From the NCBI GenBank assembly GCA_020633655.1, contig JACKDF010000005.1, positions 62,001-126,000 on the forward strand: a DNA stretch of 64,000 bases, given 5' to 3'. A program made the translations under genes and the position numbers. The stretch's first letter is position 1. Each line of letters opens with the position of its first letter. A model generated the notes under the pieces. That model worked only from the letters and a program-made list of their open reading frames with translations, was not told the origin of the DNA and made no database searches. Positions 18,173 to 27,974 of this stretch are shown piece after piece. The DNA comes from Deferribacteres bacterium. Its GTDB lineage: Bacteria; Zhuqueibacterota; Zhuqueibacteria; Zhuqueibacterales; Geothermadaptataceae.

Positions 18173-20005
18173 TTAATTTTTAAGCCACTGTTCGCGAAGT
18201 TCAATTTGGTGTGATGTTGCTGAGGGATTGAGTTCAAAAATATCATAAGATGCATTACTCAGTTTTCGAAAATTACCGACAAAATCTTCCAGGAATTTCT
18301 TAAACGACGCGTCAGAGGATTCGACGATAATTTCTTCTTTATCTCTTTCCAATACGAGCGTATAGGGTTCTTCGTCAGTGGCCTTTTTCATTTTTTGTTG
18401 TAATCGTCGCATGCTTGTCATCGTAATATTTTTGCCATTGATTTTTATCAGTTTGTCTTTCTTGCGAATACCGTGCTTTTGTAAAGCATCGGATATCTCC
18501 GTAAAATAAAATTCTCCTTTGTTCGCTTCGATTCCCAGTTCTTTATCTTCAATATCTTTTTGAGCAAAGTAATTAACCCCTATTTTTTCATAATAGGCTG
18601 CGATGGGGAGTGGATTGGCATATATGATATAATTATTAATAAATTCCCCAACTTCAGGATATGTTTTTTTAGCCAGCTCCTCAAAGAAAAACTCTTCCTC
18701 AAAGGGTTTGGATGGCCCATATTCACTTGCTAACTCAAGCATTAGTTCGCGCAATCCTTTTTGACCGTCCGATAAATCGAGAAGCAGGATGTCGAGCAAC
18801 CCAGAGACCAGCGCCCCACGCATATAAATATTTCCGTACTGACGAGCACCTGCTCCCGAGTATGAGTTCATCGCTAAATCAGTGAGTGAATAGGAGCTGT
18901 CATACATTCTATCTACAGTAATTTTGCGTTTCAAGGCATCGAAATAATCATCGATTGTACTTATTCCCGCTTTAAGCAGCATTATTTGAGCAGCCCATTC
19001 GGTTGTGCCTTCATAAAGCCACAAATGTTTTGATGGCGTTGGTTCTGAAAAATTGAAATGCTCGATGATTTCACTATGAATATTCAGCGGTGTCACGATA
19101 TGAAAAAATTCGTGCGCTGCAGTTTTCAGTAGTCTGTCCTTGAATTCGTTGAATTCTCTTTCCTGGTATACATAACTCGAGCTGTATGAGTGCTCCCAAG
19201 CGCCGTGGCTTGCATCTTCGAAGTGATAAAGGAAGGTATAATGATCCACAGGTAAATTGCCGAGAAAAGCCTTTGCTGCCTGCAGCATTTCTTCCATCGC
19301 CGATAAAATTTCTTCCGCGGGAATCAATCCGGTTTTTGAATAGGAAAATACATTTACCTCAGTTTTATCCAGCATGGTGGAAGCTTTTGTCATCACACCG
19401 AGTTGAACCGGGGAATCAACAAGGTGATCGTAATTGTTGGCTACGTATTCGCCAGCTTCATTTTGCGCTAACGCCGTGCCGACGAGCCAATTGGGGGGGT
19501 AGAAAAATTTCAGATGGATTTCTTCTTCTTGCATGCCCGCAATGTAACCAAAAACTGCCTGTCCGTTTATCAATGCATGGTCTGCTTCCAGGGAAGTGCC
19601 ACACATGCGGTAAATACTATTGCTATCTACTGGCGTATCCCAGGTTTCAGCAATAGTGTACTCGATTGTTGCGATTTTTTCCGGGTCAGAAAAATCCCAG
19701 CGATTTGTTCCATTTTGTGTGCATTGAATTTCATTATTTTCTTTGTCAAACGCTTTGAATGATTGTACATAACGACCAATGTCCATGGTCTGATAGGTTC
19801 CAGGGGCGGTCGCTGCAAATTGAAAATAGGAATTCTCTTTATTAAGTCCATTCACACGAACTGTGACCTTGAATAAATCATCATCACGATCATTGAGGTT
19901 AACCTGAAACTCGGTGACAGTTTTCGGATTTGAAAGAGCAGGGTGTTTGGTGCAGGATGTACTGAGAAGCACTATCAAAAGTAAATAAAGGCGTTTGTTG
20001 GTCAT
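18173..20005 (-). CDS. M61 (glycyl aminopeptidase)-like lipoprotein with PDZ domain
   Basis: 610 residues. Lipobox STSC (Cys18) in MTNKRLYLLLIVLLSTSC predicts a lipid-anchored envelope protein. The N-terminal half is the beta domain of M61 peptidases (about 30-210). The zinc motif HEFFH is at 298-302, with the downstream ligand likely in YEGTTEW (Glu332). A PDZ domain occupies about 485-570 (HGIRKKDKLIKINGKN). AGGAAAAAATC precedes the ATG. M61 enzymes trim N-terminal small residues from peptides; here the role is probably peptide processing in the periplasm or at the outer membrane. It is divergent from galT. Confidence 0.87.
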   Translation of the reverse strand: MTNKRLYLLLIVLLSTSCTKHPALSNPKTVTEFQVNLNDRDDDLFKVTVRVNGLNKENSYFQFAATAPGTYQTMDIGRYVQSFKAFDKENNEIQCTQNGTNRWDFSDPEKIATIEYTIAETWDTPVDSNSIYRMCGTSLEADHALINGQAVFGYIAGMQEEEIHLKFFYPPNWLVGTALAQNEAGEYVANNYDHLVDSPVQLGVMTKASTMLDKTEVNVFSYSKTGLIPAEEILSAMEEMLQAAKAFLGNLPVDHYTFLYHFEDASHGAWEHSYSSSYVYQEREFNEFKDRLLKTAAHEFFHIVTPLNIHSEIIEHFNFSEPTPSKHLWLYEGTTEWAAQIMLLKAGISTIDDYFDALKRKITVDRMYDSSYSLTDLAMNSYSGAGARQYGNIYMRGALVSGLLDILLLDLSDGQKGLRELMLELASEYGPSKPFEEEFFFEELAKKTYPEVGEFINNYIIYANPLPIAAYYEKIGVNYFAQKDIEDKELGIEANKGEFYFTEISDALQKHGIRKKDKLIKINGKNITMTSMRRLQQKMKKATDEEPYTLVLERDKEEIIVESSDASFKKFLEDFVGNFRKLSNASYDIFELNPSATSHQIELREQWLKN

Positions 20006-20315
20006 GATTTTTTCCTGAATAAAATGCCTTGTTTGTATCGTCTGAGGTTTCGTTCCGCTATCTGGTTTTAATCTTTAAGTGTTTGTTCTTTATGCTTTGT
20101 AAAAAGGGAAATTGTTGCGTATTAAATCCTGAATAAATGATACGCCCGGAGGAATCCCATTCTTTGTGATCGCTAAAAAAACCTTGCTATTTTGCATGGC
20201 GATGTGTACTGTTTCGCGTTAATTTAGTAAAATTTCCAGGAACAAATTTTCTGATCTCCATGCGTTATTTAGGCAAATAATACAATAAAATTTAATTAAT
20301 TAAAACAGGTTTAAA
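20006..20315. other. Intergenic region, 310 bp, between divergent genes
   Basis: Promoter region shared by the M61-type lipoprotein and galT. AT-rich before galT (TTAATTAATTAAAACAGG). No palindromic element, RNA gene or small frame is supported. Confidence 0.4.
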
Positions 20316-21365
20316 ATGGAATTTGATCCATCAAATCATCCTCATCGACGATATAATCCCCTCACAGGTGAATGGTTGCTCGTGTCGCCACACAGAACGA
20401 GACGTCCGTGGCAAGGCCAAACAGAAGATGTCGGTGATGAACAGCAACCCGAATTTGATCCGGGTTGCTATTTATGTCCTGGAAATACGCGATCCAACGG
20501 TACTGTGAATGAAATGTATACCGGCACATTTGTTTTTGATAATGATTTCCCAGCTTTGCTGGATGACGTTCCCAAAAGCAAAGATTCAAACCAACCCTTG
20601 TTTCAGATAGAAAGTGTGCGAGGAAGAAGCCGTGTCATCAGTTACTCTCCAAAACACAATTTAACATTAGCAGAGATGTCCACTGAAGACATCCGTAATG
20701 TTATTGAAGTATGGTCGGATGAAGTGATCGAGCTTGGTGCCCAATATCGCTGGGTGCAGATATTTGAAAACAAAGGGGATATAATGGGGAGCTCCAATCC
20801 ACATCCTCATGGTCAAGTTTGGGCTTTGAATACACTCCCCAACGAAGTTTTTAAGGAAAATAGCAGCCAGGCGGATTATTATATAGAAAATGGCTCCGTA
20901 CTTTTACTGGATTACCTTGAAGCAGAACTAAAAGAAAGAGACCGTCTTGTTATAGAAAATGATGACTGGGCAGTGATTGTTCCCTTTTGGGCAGTATGGC
21001 CCTATGAAACCTTACTGCTCCCGAAGAAATCTGTTATGCGAATTCCGGAATTAAATGCCAATCAGAAGGATCATCTGGCCGATATCTTAAAACGTTTTTT
21101 GACCAAATACGATAATTTATTTAACATTTCCTTTCCCTATTCGATGGGATGGCACGGCGCACCAAATGATAGTTCGGATAATTCACATTGGTTATTGCAT
21201 GCCCATTTTCATCCCCCGCTTCTCAGATCAAGTAATGTGAAAAAATTTATGGTCGGGTTTGAGTTAATGGCTGAATCACAACGTGATTTTACGCCGGAAG
21301 AAGCTGCGGAACAATTGCGAAATTGTTCGGAAGTGCATTATAAAACGGCTGGTTTTAAAATATAA
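20316..21365 (+). CDS. galT: Galactose-1-phosphate uridylyltransferase
   Basis: 349 residues, the usual length for class I GalT. CYLC (Cys51, Cys54) and the His in SPKHNLT (114) match the structural zinc site. SNPHPHGQVWA contains the catalytic HPH triad, with His165 as the nucleophile that forms the uridylyl intermediate. The second half holds WAVWPYETLLLPKK and the C-terminal HWLLHAHFHPPLLR, also conserved. It exchanges UMP between UDP-glucose and galactose-1-phosphate in the Leloir pathway. galK and galE are not adjacent, so the gene stands alone here. It converges with the phosphatase gene at 21444. Confidence 0.95.
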   Translation: MEFDPSNHPHRRYNPLTGEWLLVSPHRTRRPWQGQTEDVGDEQQPEFDPGCYLCPGNTRSNGTVNEMYTGTFVFDNDFPALLDDVPKSKDSNQPLFQIESVRGRSRVISYSPKHNLTLAEMSTEDIRNVIEVWSDEVIELGAQYRWVQIFENKGDIMGSSNPHPHGQVWALNTLPNEVFKENSSQADYYIENGSVLLLDYLEAELKERDRLVIENDDWAVIVPFWAVWPYETLLLPKKSVMRIPELNANQKDHLADILKRFLTKYDNLFNISFPYSMGWHGAPNDSSDNSHWLLHAHFHPPLLRSSNVKKFMVGFELMAESQRDFTPEEAAEQLRNCSEVHYKTAGFKI

Positions 21366-21443
21366 ACAGCTGAGCGAAAAATTATAAGTGATCATTATAA
21401 ATAGAGAGCGCTAAGCGCAGCAGTATGAGAGCGTTGTTTATTC

Positions 21444-22544
21444 TTATACTTTCCTTATAATTGCCAATGAAATATCATCAAAAAATGGGGCTTCCTGCTT
21501 AAAATTGGCGATGGCGCGAATTATCGATTCTCCAAGCTGCCGGGCATCCGATGGTTTTTGCTCCTGCAAGATATCCTTTAGACGCTTCTCCCCAAAGAAA
21601 ACCCCGTTATCGTTTCGCGCTTCAGTAACGCCATCGGAATAGAGCAGTAAAAAGTCATTTTCCTCAAGAAAAATATCGTATGCCTCAAAATGGTTCTCCG
21701 CCATAAGGCCAAATGCTGGAGCATGTGTTTCTATCTCCTCAAGTTCTTTGCCGCGTAAAATAAGTGGTGGCATGTGCCCTGCGTTCAGCAAGGAGATTGT
21801 CCCGGAATTCTGTTGGAATTCTGCAAAAACAATTGAAGCAAATTTGTTCGGTAAGCTATCCCGGTAAAATGTTCTGTTGATTTTTTTAGCCAGCTCTCCC
21901 AAACTGGTGAAGTCTGTAAGATAGGCTCGAATCGTTGCCTGCAATTTTGCCATAAAAAGTGCAGCTTCCAGTCCTTTGCCGGAAACATCTCCAAGAGCAA
22001 GACCACAGGCTTTGTCATTAATCCAGTAAAAATCGACCAAATCTCCACCGACATCGTTTGCGGGATGCGTATATAACCATATATCCCAGCCGGAAACCAG
22101 TGGTGAACGTTCCGGCATGAGGGCTATTTGTACACGTCGACCCGCTTCGAGTTCGTCGCGGGCGAGCAATTTATCTTTCAATTCGAGCATTAACACAAAA
22201 AGTAAAATCAAGGGCCCGAAAAAGCGCAAATCGAGACCAAGGTTGCTCCCGTTTTCAACGCCACCAAAATTGGAAGAAATGGATAGGATGAGGCCAACCA
22301 GTAAAACAAGTCTTCGGATTGGATTTAATTTTAAAAACATGAGCTTGAGTAGCCATACCACGGTCCAGAATATCCGCTTCAGCATTCCCATCTCTGCCAA
22401 ACGATTGCGTTTTGTATCATCAAGGTAGAAATTTTGTAATTCTTTATATTCTCTTTTAATTGTGCGAAAGAAATTTTCTTGTTTAAAGCCTTCTTTAAAA
22501 GCGTCACGTAGCTTTGCTTCATTGGGATTTGGTTGTTTCGACAT
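21444..22544 (-). CDS. RsbU/SpoIIE-type PP2C protein phosphatase, membrane-anchored
   Basis: 366 residues. An N-terminal cytoplasmic stretch (1-55) is followed by two or three hydrophobic segments at about 56-72, 76-92 and 107-120. The PPM phosphatase domain then runs from about 130 to 366. Metal-binding motifs are intact: VGGDLVDF (165-172), GDVSGKG (185-191), NAGHMPP, YSDGVTEA and the final DDISLAIIR. Such enzymes dephosphorylate anti-sigma-factor antagonists in partner-switching pathways. The matching STAS or anti-sigma genes are not in the window. AAGGATGGG precedes the ATG. Confidence 0.9.
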   Translation of the reverse strand: MSKQPNPNEAKLRDAFKEGFKQENFFRTIKREYKELQNFYLDDTKRNRLAEMGMLKRIFWTVVWLLKLMFLKLNPIRRLVLLVGLILSISSNFGGVENGSNLGLDLRFFGPLILLFVLMLELKDKLLARDELEAGRRVQIALMPERSPLVSGWDIWLYTHPANDVGGDLVDFYWINDKACGLALGDVSGKGLEAALFMAKLQATIRAYLTDFTSLGELAKKINRTFYRDSLPNKFASIVFAEFQQNSGTISLLNAGHMPPLILRGKELEEIETHAPAFGLMAENHFEAYDIFLEENDFLLLYSDGVTEARNDNGVFFGEKRLKDILQEQKPSDARQLGESIIRAIANFKQEAPFFDDISLAIIRKV

Positions 22545-22898
22545 TTAAATACCCATCCTTAATACATTTGTAAGATAACGATTTATGCATGCAGTCATCA
22601 TGTGTTCGCAGAAAAATTTTGTTTGTTTCCGGCTTATTTGCATAATGTGAAATATATAATGGACTTTATTGTGTTTATGAATGAAATAAAATTTTATACA
22701 TATCATACTTGAAAATTATCACTAAAAAATATTTTAAGCGAGTCGATATTTTAGGATTAATTTCTACATAGTTTACATGTTAAATTGCATATCTTTAACT
22801 TGCTATTCAGTGATTTTTCGATATATTTGTTATCCTTCTTTACCTACTACGTTCGTTTAAATGATAGAATTCATTAATAATAAAAAAGGAGTTACATT
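22545..22898. other. Intergenic region, 354 bp, between divergent genes
   Basis: Very AT-rich, holding the promoters of the phosphatase (minus) and of the 134-aa protein (plus). No repeat or hairpin was recognised. AAAAAGGAG lies 7 bases before the plus-strand ATG at 22899. Confidence 0.4.
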
Positions 22899-23303
22899 AT
22901 GGCAATGTTAGTAGCAAAACGTGGTGCGCGCCCAAGCGATATTAAAATTACTATTCGCAAAGCTCAGAAAAGTATTACATTCTCCACTGGTTTTTTCCGT
23001 AAACACAATATAAATGTCGATAACACAAAATTTCTGCGGCTAGGCTATGACGATGTGACCAAGGAAATTGGATTTGAGTTTTTGAAAAGTGATGATAAAA
23101 GTGGTGAAGCATTAAAAATTGCATTTTCCAAACCTGGAACCAGCGGTTCATGTCCAATCAATCCGATCATCATTCAGTTCGATGTGAAAATTGACGACAT
23201 CGCGGGCGTATATAACGAGAAAGCCATCTCTGGTCCGGATAAGATAGAAGGATTCTCTAAAAATGGTTTTGCTTTGAAAATTGCAAAACGCGATAAAAAA
23301 TAA
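22899..23303 (+). CDS. Conserved-looking small protein, 134 aa, unknown function
   Basis: No family recognised. A strong ribosome site (AAAAAGGAG) precedes the ATG and a strong terminator follows 30 bases after the stop, so it is a single-gene transcript that may be well expressed. The protein is basic and soluble, without signal peptide or membrane segment. It has an alternating, beta-rich composition (SDIKITIRKAQKSITFSTGFF, LGYDDVTKEIGFEFL) and a Lys-rich tail. The pattern of a folded, small nucleic-acid- or protein-binding domain is possible but is inference only. It is flanked by a phosphatase gene (divergent) and phosphofructokinase (convergent), which say little about its job. Confidence 0.75.
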   Translation: MAMLVAKRGARPSDIKITIRKAQKSITFSTGFFRKHNINVDNTKFLRLGYDDVTKEIGFEFLKSDDKSGEALKIAFSKPGTSGSCPINPIIIQFDVKIDDIAGVYNEKAISGPDKIEGFSKNGFALKIAKRDKK

Positions 23304-23332
23304 TTTTTGCCATCCAAACATCTTACCGTTTT

Positions 23333-23372
23333 AAATGAAAAAAGGATACGAATGAAGTATCCTTTTTCATTT
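23333..23372. terminator. Hairpin terminator between convergent genes
   Basis: A 16- to 17-bp stem (23333-23349 with 23357-23372; AAATGAAAAAAGGATAC against GTATCCTTTTTCATTT, one bulged A) closes a 7-base loop. It can stop transcription of the 134-aa gene and, from the other side, of phosphofructokinase. Confidence 0.82.
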
Positions 23373-23510
23373 ATAAATCCAAATTTTTCGCTCGCCACTC
23401 CAAGGATTGGGCATAAGAAACACCCTGACTATCGCGAATTCTACACAACCCGTGAATAAACCAGGTTATATTCAATAACGGACAAGTCTGGTTCTGAGCA
23501 AACCTGGCAT

Positions 23511-24881
23511 TTATTGGTCCATTCCAGACATAATTTCTTCTGTGTGATCAATGATAAAATCCTTGTCATTTAGCATCGATTCAGCCTGGCCCGTCGCTTC
23601 GAGTACACCAAACCAGAGCTTGCTTGAGGGGCTGATTCTCTTTCGCTGTGCGGTTGCAATGCCTATGGGGATGTGGGTAAACACATTATGCCACAATCCA
23701 ATAACGACATCCGTTTTGCCGGCCATGGCGGCGTGAACGGCGTATCGGCTTAAATTATCACAAAAGACGCTATCGTGCGCCGTAGGCAGGACACTGCGAA
23801 TTTGATAGGACGGTGTGATGTATTTCAGATTTATCTCAAACCCCTGTTCCCGGAAATATTCATGAATACCGTCTCTCAGAAATATGCCAATGTCTTTGTA
23901 GCGTAAATTCCCGGAGGCATCTTTATCCTTGCGTTCGCCGAGAATGAGTTCCTGACCTGCACCTTCAGAGACGATAATCACAGCATGGTCGCGTCGCTCC
24001 AGCCGGTCTTGCAAGCGTCGCAGCAATCCATTCGGGCCAATCATTTCGAATGGAATTTCAGGTATCAGACAAAAATTAACCTCCCGGCTGGCTATCGCTG
24101 CATGCGCTGCAATGAATCCGGCATCGCGGCCCATAACTTTCACCAGCCCGATGCCGTTCTGATGGCTCTTCGCTTCTGCATGGGCACATTCGAGTACCTT
24201 TCGGACTTCCTCAACTGCCGTATCAAAACCAAAAGTCTTGTACACATAGTTAATGTCGTTGTCGATGGTTTTGGGAACGCCGACTATCGCCAGGTCGAGT
24301 CCGCGTTTTTTTACTTCCTGGTATATCTCATGCGCTGCTTTTAAAGTCCCATCGCCACCGATGGTAAAAAGTATGTTTATTCCCTCACTCTCAAGCGTGT
24401 CAGCCATAATTACAGGATCCGTATTGCCACGGGATGAACCGAGATATGTACCTGCGGTGCGGTGAATATTCGTTACAAGCTCTGGCGTAAGTTGTATTGG
24501 GGTTAGTTTGTTTTTGGGATTGAGACCGGCGTAGCCATAAGGAATGCCAACGATATTTTTTACTCCATATCGATAATAGAGCTGCATAAAAAGTGATCGG
24601 ATGACATGATTTAAACCCGGGCAGAGACCACCACACGTAACGAGGGCAGCCTTGGTATAGGCAGGCCGGAAATAAATTTTTTCCCGGGGGCCGGCCTTCT
24701 CGATGGTTGGGCACGACGTTGTACGGTCACTCTCAATTTCAGAATATATACGTATATCATCCGGTGTAAAACCGGCGCTGCGGCCTGATTTACTGGCTTT
24801 TAAATTTAAAGGCGAATTTATTTTACATTCACCTAAAGTCTCAACTATATAGTCTTTCTGTTTGTATTGCGCTATACTCAT
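23511..24881 (-). CDS. 6-phosphofructokinase, ATP-type signature, long form
   Basis: 456 residues with an N-terminal extension of about 75 residues over short bacterial PfkA. TCGGLCPGLN (nucleotide loop), TIGGDGT (175-179) and PKTIDND (203-209) are the family motifs. Gly in GGDGT, where pyrophosphate-using enzymes carry Asp (GGDDT), favours ATP as phosphoryl donor. The Lys in PKTIDND and the overall build match the plant-like long PFK group. MGRDAGF and IPEIPF follow as expected. It commits fructose-6-phosphate to glycolysis in the cytoplasm. GAGGAG lies about 10 bases before the ATG. Donor specificity rests on the signature alone. Confidence 0.92.
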   Translation of the reverse strand: MSIAQYKQKDYIVETLGECKINSPLNLKASKSGRSAGFTPDDIRIYSEIESDRTTSCPTIEKAGPREKIYFRPAYTKAALVTCGGLCPGLNHVIRSLFMQLYYRYGVKNIVGIPYGYAGLNPKNKLTPIQLTPELVTNIHRTAGTYLGSSRGNTDPVIMADTLESEGINILFTIGGDGTLKAAHEIYQEVKKRGLDLAIVGVPKTIDNDINYVYKTFGFDTAVEEVRKVLECAHAEAKSHQNGIGLVKVMGRDAGFIAAHAAIASREVNFCLIPEIPFEMIGPNGLLRRLQDRLERRDHAVIIVSEGAGQELILGERKDKDASGNLRYKDIGIFLRDGIHEYFREQGFEINLKYITPSYQIRSVLPTAHDSVFCDNLSRYAVHAAMAGKTDVVIGLWHNVFTHIPIGIATAQRKRISPSSKLWFGVLEATGQAESMLNDKDFIIDHTEEIMSGMDQ

Positions 24882-25116
24882 ACTAAGCGTCTCCTCGACT
24901 TTAACTCTCTATCCCTGGCAAAGATGAAATCATCAAAATTAATTGATATAGTTAAATTATGAATTCTGTGATTTTTTGCTACTCAAAATTTATTTTGCTG
25001 TTGCGGGCACTTCTCTGCAATTTTCGGCAATCCTGTTTTAATGGCTTGCAATATGTAGGAATCTTATCTATTTTATTCAACTTAAAACTAATTTTGTTAC
25101 TTATTTATGATATTAT

Positions 25117-26952
25117 ATGCCAGAATCTAAAATAAAAATACTGCCAGAAGATGTCGCCAACAAGATCGCCGCGGGGGAAGTGGTTGAACGGCCTGCTTCC
25201 GTCGTAAAAGAAATGGTCGAAAATGCCATTGATGCGAAGGCTCAATCGATTACCATAATTCTCAAAGAAGGTGGAAAAGACCTGATACAGGTTGTCGATG
25301 ATGGATATGGTATGGGAAGTGATGACTTAAAGCTCGCTTTTCAACGGCATGCAACCAGCAAGATTCTCACGTCAGAAGATCTTGCAACTATTCACACACT
25401 GGGATTTCGTGGTGAAGCACTTGCCAGTATAGCCTCCGTGTCGCGAGTGGAGGCAAAGTCCATTGAGATCGGTGAAAATGCCGGGACGGAATTGCAACTG
25501 GAAGGTGGTTTTATCATTGCAGAAAAACCGGTAGGGGGGACTCATGGAACCAGCATCGCTGTGAAAAATATATTTTTTAACACTCCGGCCAGACGCAAAT
25601 TTTTACGCGCAACTTCCACCGAATACAGACGTTGCCTGGTTATGGCAAACCGTTTGGCTCTGGCTTATCCTGAAATTCATTTCGTTTTTGTTCACAATGG
25701 CGTCGTTATTTGGGAAGTAAAAAAACAGACCATTTCTGAACGTGTTTGTGATATATTGGGAAAACGTCTCCAGGATAAGCTCATTGAAATTGATGAAGAG
25801 GGAGGGGCTGTAAGAGTAACAGGTGTTATCGGTACGGCAGAAACACTGCGAAAAACAAGTGGTGAACAATATTTATTTTTGAATAACCGCTACATTACGG
25901 ATCGTTCGCTCAATCATGCGGTGACAGCTGCCTATGGTGAAATATTGCACCACGGTGGCTATCCACTCTATGCCTTGAATCTAACAGTCGATCCGACCCG
26001 TGTTGACGTAAATGTTCACCCAACAAAAATGGAAGTGAAATTCCTCGATGATCGAATGATTTATTCGATACTTCGTGGTGCGATTCGTCGACGATTGATG
26101 TCTGCGCATAGCATTCCGGATATGGATTTATCAAAGAACACGAAATCCGCGCTATCACCTGAATCAAATTTCGATCCCTTAAAAAGCACAACGACAGATT
26201 TCTCCAGCAATAAAGAATTTCTTAATCCAGCTTCAACACCCTCAATAAAACAACAATTTTTTACTGCCCCCTCACGACAAGATCGGCAGCAATTGCAATT
26301 CGAGCTACCCGCTCGTGAGGAAAGTACCGCAGAGCAGAGTACACTTTCCGCTGCAGGCGAAGATTCCAGCTCGACGATGCCTTTTGAAAAGTCCAATGTT
26401 TTTCAACTGCACAATAAATATATTTTATCGCAAACAAACACAGGACTGATTATTATCGATCAACATGCGGCTCATGAACGCATCCTGTACGAGCGGGCAT
26501 TGAAAAATTTTGCCAACTTGCAACCGCATTCACAAAAGTTGCTTTTCCCCAAAATGCTGGAGCTTTCTGCTGAAGATTTTGAAACCCTAAAGGAAATGGT
26601 CCCTTTTCTGGAAAAGCTCGGATTCATGCTTGGTGAGTTTGGTAAAAACACCGTTGTCATTGAAGGAATCCCCACACGGTTGCGTGTTAAAAACTATGAC
26701 CGACTTCTGCAAAATATGATAGATGATTTTCGCCGGGGAAAGCGAAACAACCTCGAAATTCGAGATAATGTCGCGAAGACCTGGTCATGTCACGGCTCGA
26801 TCCGCTCTGGCGATGCCTTGACAAGTAACGAAATCAATGCCCTCATCGCACAACTTTTCGAAGCGGAAACGCCTTATTTTTGCCCTCATGGAAGACCGAT
26901 TATCGTAAAAATTAGTGTGGAAGAGCTCGATAAACGGTTTAACAGGACATGA
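25117..26952 (+). CDS. mutL: DNA mismatch repair protein MutL with endonuclease motif
   Basis: 611 residues. The GHKL ATPase part has VENAIDAKAQS, VDDGYGM, FQRHATSKI and TLGFRGEALASI. A variable linker at about 330-420 leads to the C-terminal dimerisation domain. DQHAAHERILYE at residue 448 fits the metal-binding DQHA(x)2E(x)4E motif of nicking MutL proteins, and CPHGRPI near the end supplies the last site. The protein should nick the new strand itself, as in bacteria without MutH. The stop overlaps the miaA start by 4 bases (ATGA at 26949), so the two are translationally coupled. Confidence 0.97.
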   Translation: MPESKIKILPEDVANKIAAGEVVERPASVVKEMVENAIDAKAQSITIILKEGGKDLIQVVDDGYGMGSDDLKLAFQRHATSKILTSEDLATIHTLGFRGEALASIASVSRVEAKSIEIGENAGTELQLEGGFIIAEKPVGGTHGTSIAVKNIFFNTPARRKFLRATSTEYRRCLVMANRLALAYPEIHFVFVHNGVVIWEVKKQTISERVCDILGKRLQDKLIEIDEEGGAVRVTGVIGTAETLRKTSGEQYLFLNNRYITDRSLNHAVTAAYGEILHHGGYPLYALNLTVDPTRVDVNVHPTKMEVKFLDDRMIYSILRGAIRRRLMSAHSIPDMDLSKNTKSALSPESNFDPLKSTTTDFSSNKEFLNPASTPSIKQQFFTAPSRQDRQQLQFELPAREESTAEQSTLSAAGEDSSSTMPFEKSNVFQLHNKYILSQTNTGLIIIDQHAAHERILYERALKNFANLQPHSQKLLFPKMLELSAEDFETLKEMVPFLEKLGFMLGEFGKNTVVIEGIPTRLRVKNYDRLLQNMIDDFRRGKRNNLEIRDNVAKTWSCHGSIRSGDALTSNEINALIAQLFEAETPYFCPHGRPIIVKISVEELDKRFNRT

Positions 26953-27908
26953 AATTAGTGGAAGCGGGAGGAGAGAAAACAAAGCTTCCGGTTATCCTTG
27001 TTGTGGGACCTACGGCTTCCGGGAAGACGGAGGTAGCCATTGAACTGGCCAAACGAACCGGAGCAGAAATTGTTTCTGCGGACAGCCGGCAGATTTACCA
27101 ACAATTAACCATTGGAACCGCAAAACCAACCGAAGCCCAACTGCAGGAAGTAACGCATCATTTTATCGATTATCTGCCTCTGAGGGAGGAGTACAGCGCT
27201 GGTCAATTCTCCCGTGATGCACGGAAAAAAATTGCTACTCTGCAGCATCAAAATAAAAGTACAGTAGTTGTCGGTGGTTCCGGTATGTATATCGACGCAT
27301 TGCTGAACGGTTTTTTTCAACCGATCGCAGCCGATAAAAAATTACAAAAAAAATTGAAAGAGCGGGCACGCCTTGAAGGAAGTGATGTGCTTCATGCTGA
27401 GCTTGAAAAGATTGACCCTGAGCGGGCAGCTGAACTGCCACCTCTGGATGCGCATCGAATTGTGCGCAGCCTGGAAATTTTTTACGCGACAGGAGAAAAA
27501 CACAGTGATCTGTTGCAAACACCACGCATTCCAGCAGATTTCCCTTTCATGCAATTTGCTCTGAACTGGCCGCGTTCTATTTTGTATAAACGTATTGAAA
27601 ATCGTGTTGATGTTATGTTGGAACAAGGGCTTTTGGAAGAAGTGAAATCACTTCTCGCACATGGCATGGCAAAAGACAATAATGCGTTACTAACGGTTGG
27701 TTATCGCGAAGTCATTCAGTATCTGGATGGCGATTTGGATTATAAGATGATGGTTGATAAAATTAAGCAACACACAAGGAATTATGCCAAACGGCAAGTG
27801 ACCTGGTTCAAACGCGATTCAAGAATTCAATGGATCGATTGCGCTGAGAAATCTATCGATGACATGGTTGGCGAAATTCTTTTGCATGTACAGGATAAGC
27901 CTGAATGA
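26949..27908 (+). CDS. miaA: tRNA dimethylallyltransferase
   Basis: 319 residues, the family length. P-loop VVGPTASGKTE near the N-terminus, SADSRQIYQQLTIGTAKPT (tRNA and substrate contacts), VVGGSGMYIDALLNGF and the C-terminal QHTRNYAKRQVTWFKRD are all conserved. It adds a dimethylallyl group to A37 of tRNAs that read U-starting codons. The ATG overlaps the mutL stop, the same mutL-miaA pairing known from many bacteria. Confidence 0.97.
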   Translation: MKLVEAGGEKTKLPVILVVGPTASGKTEVAIELAKRTGAEIVSADSRQIYQQLTIGTAKPTEAQLQEVTHHFIDYLPLREEYSAGQFSRDARKKIATLQHQNKSTVVVGGSGMYIDALLNGFFQPIAADKKLQKKLKERARLEGSDVLHAELEKIDPERAAELPPLDAHRIVRSLEIFYATGEKHSDLLQTPRIPADFPFMQFALNWPRSILYKRIENRVDVMLEQGLLEEVKSLLAHGMAKDNNALLTVGYREVIQYLDGDLDYKMMVDKIKQHTRNYAKRQVTWFKRDSRIQWIDCAEKSIDDMVGEILLHVQDKPE

Positions 27909-27974
27909 ATAAATCCAGTGTTTTCTTAAATGAATTTATCCGAGTGGGAGAATTCTATTTTTCCGGGGGAATCA

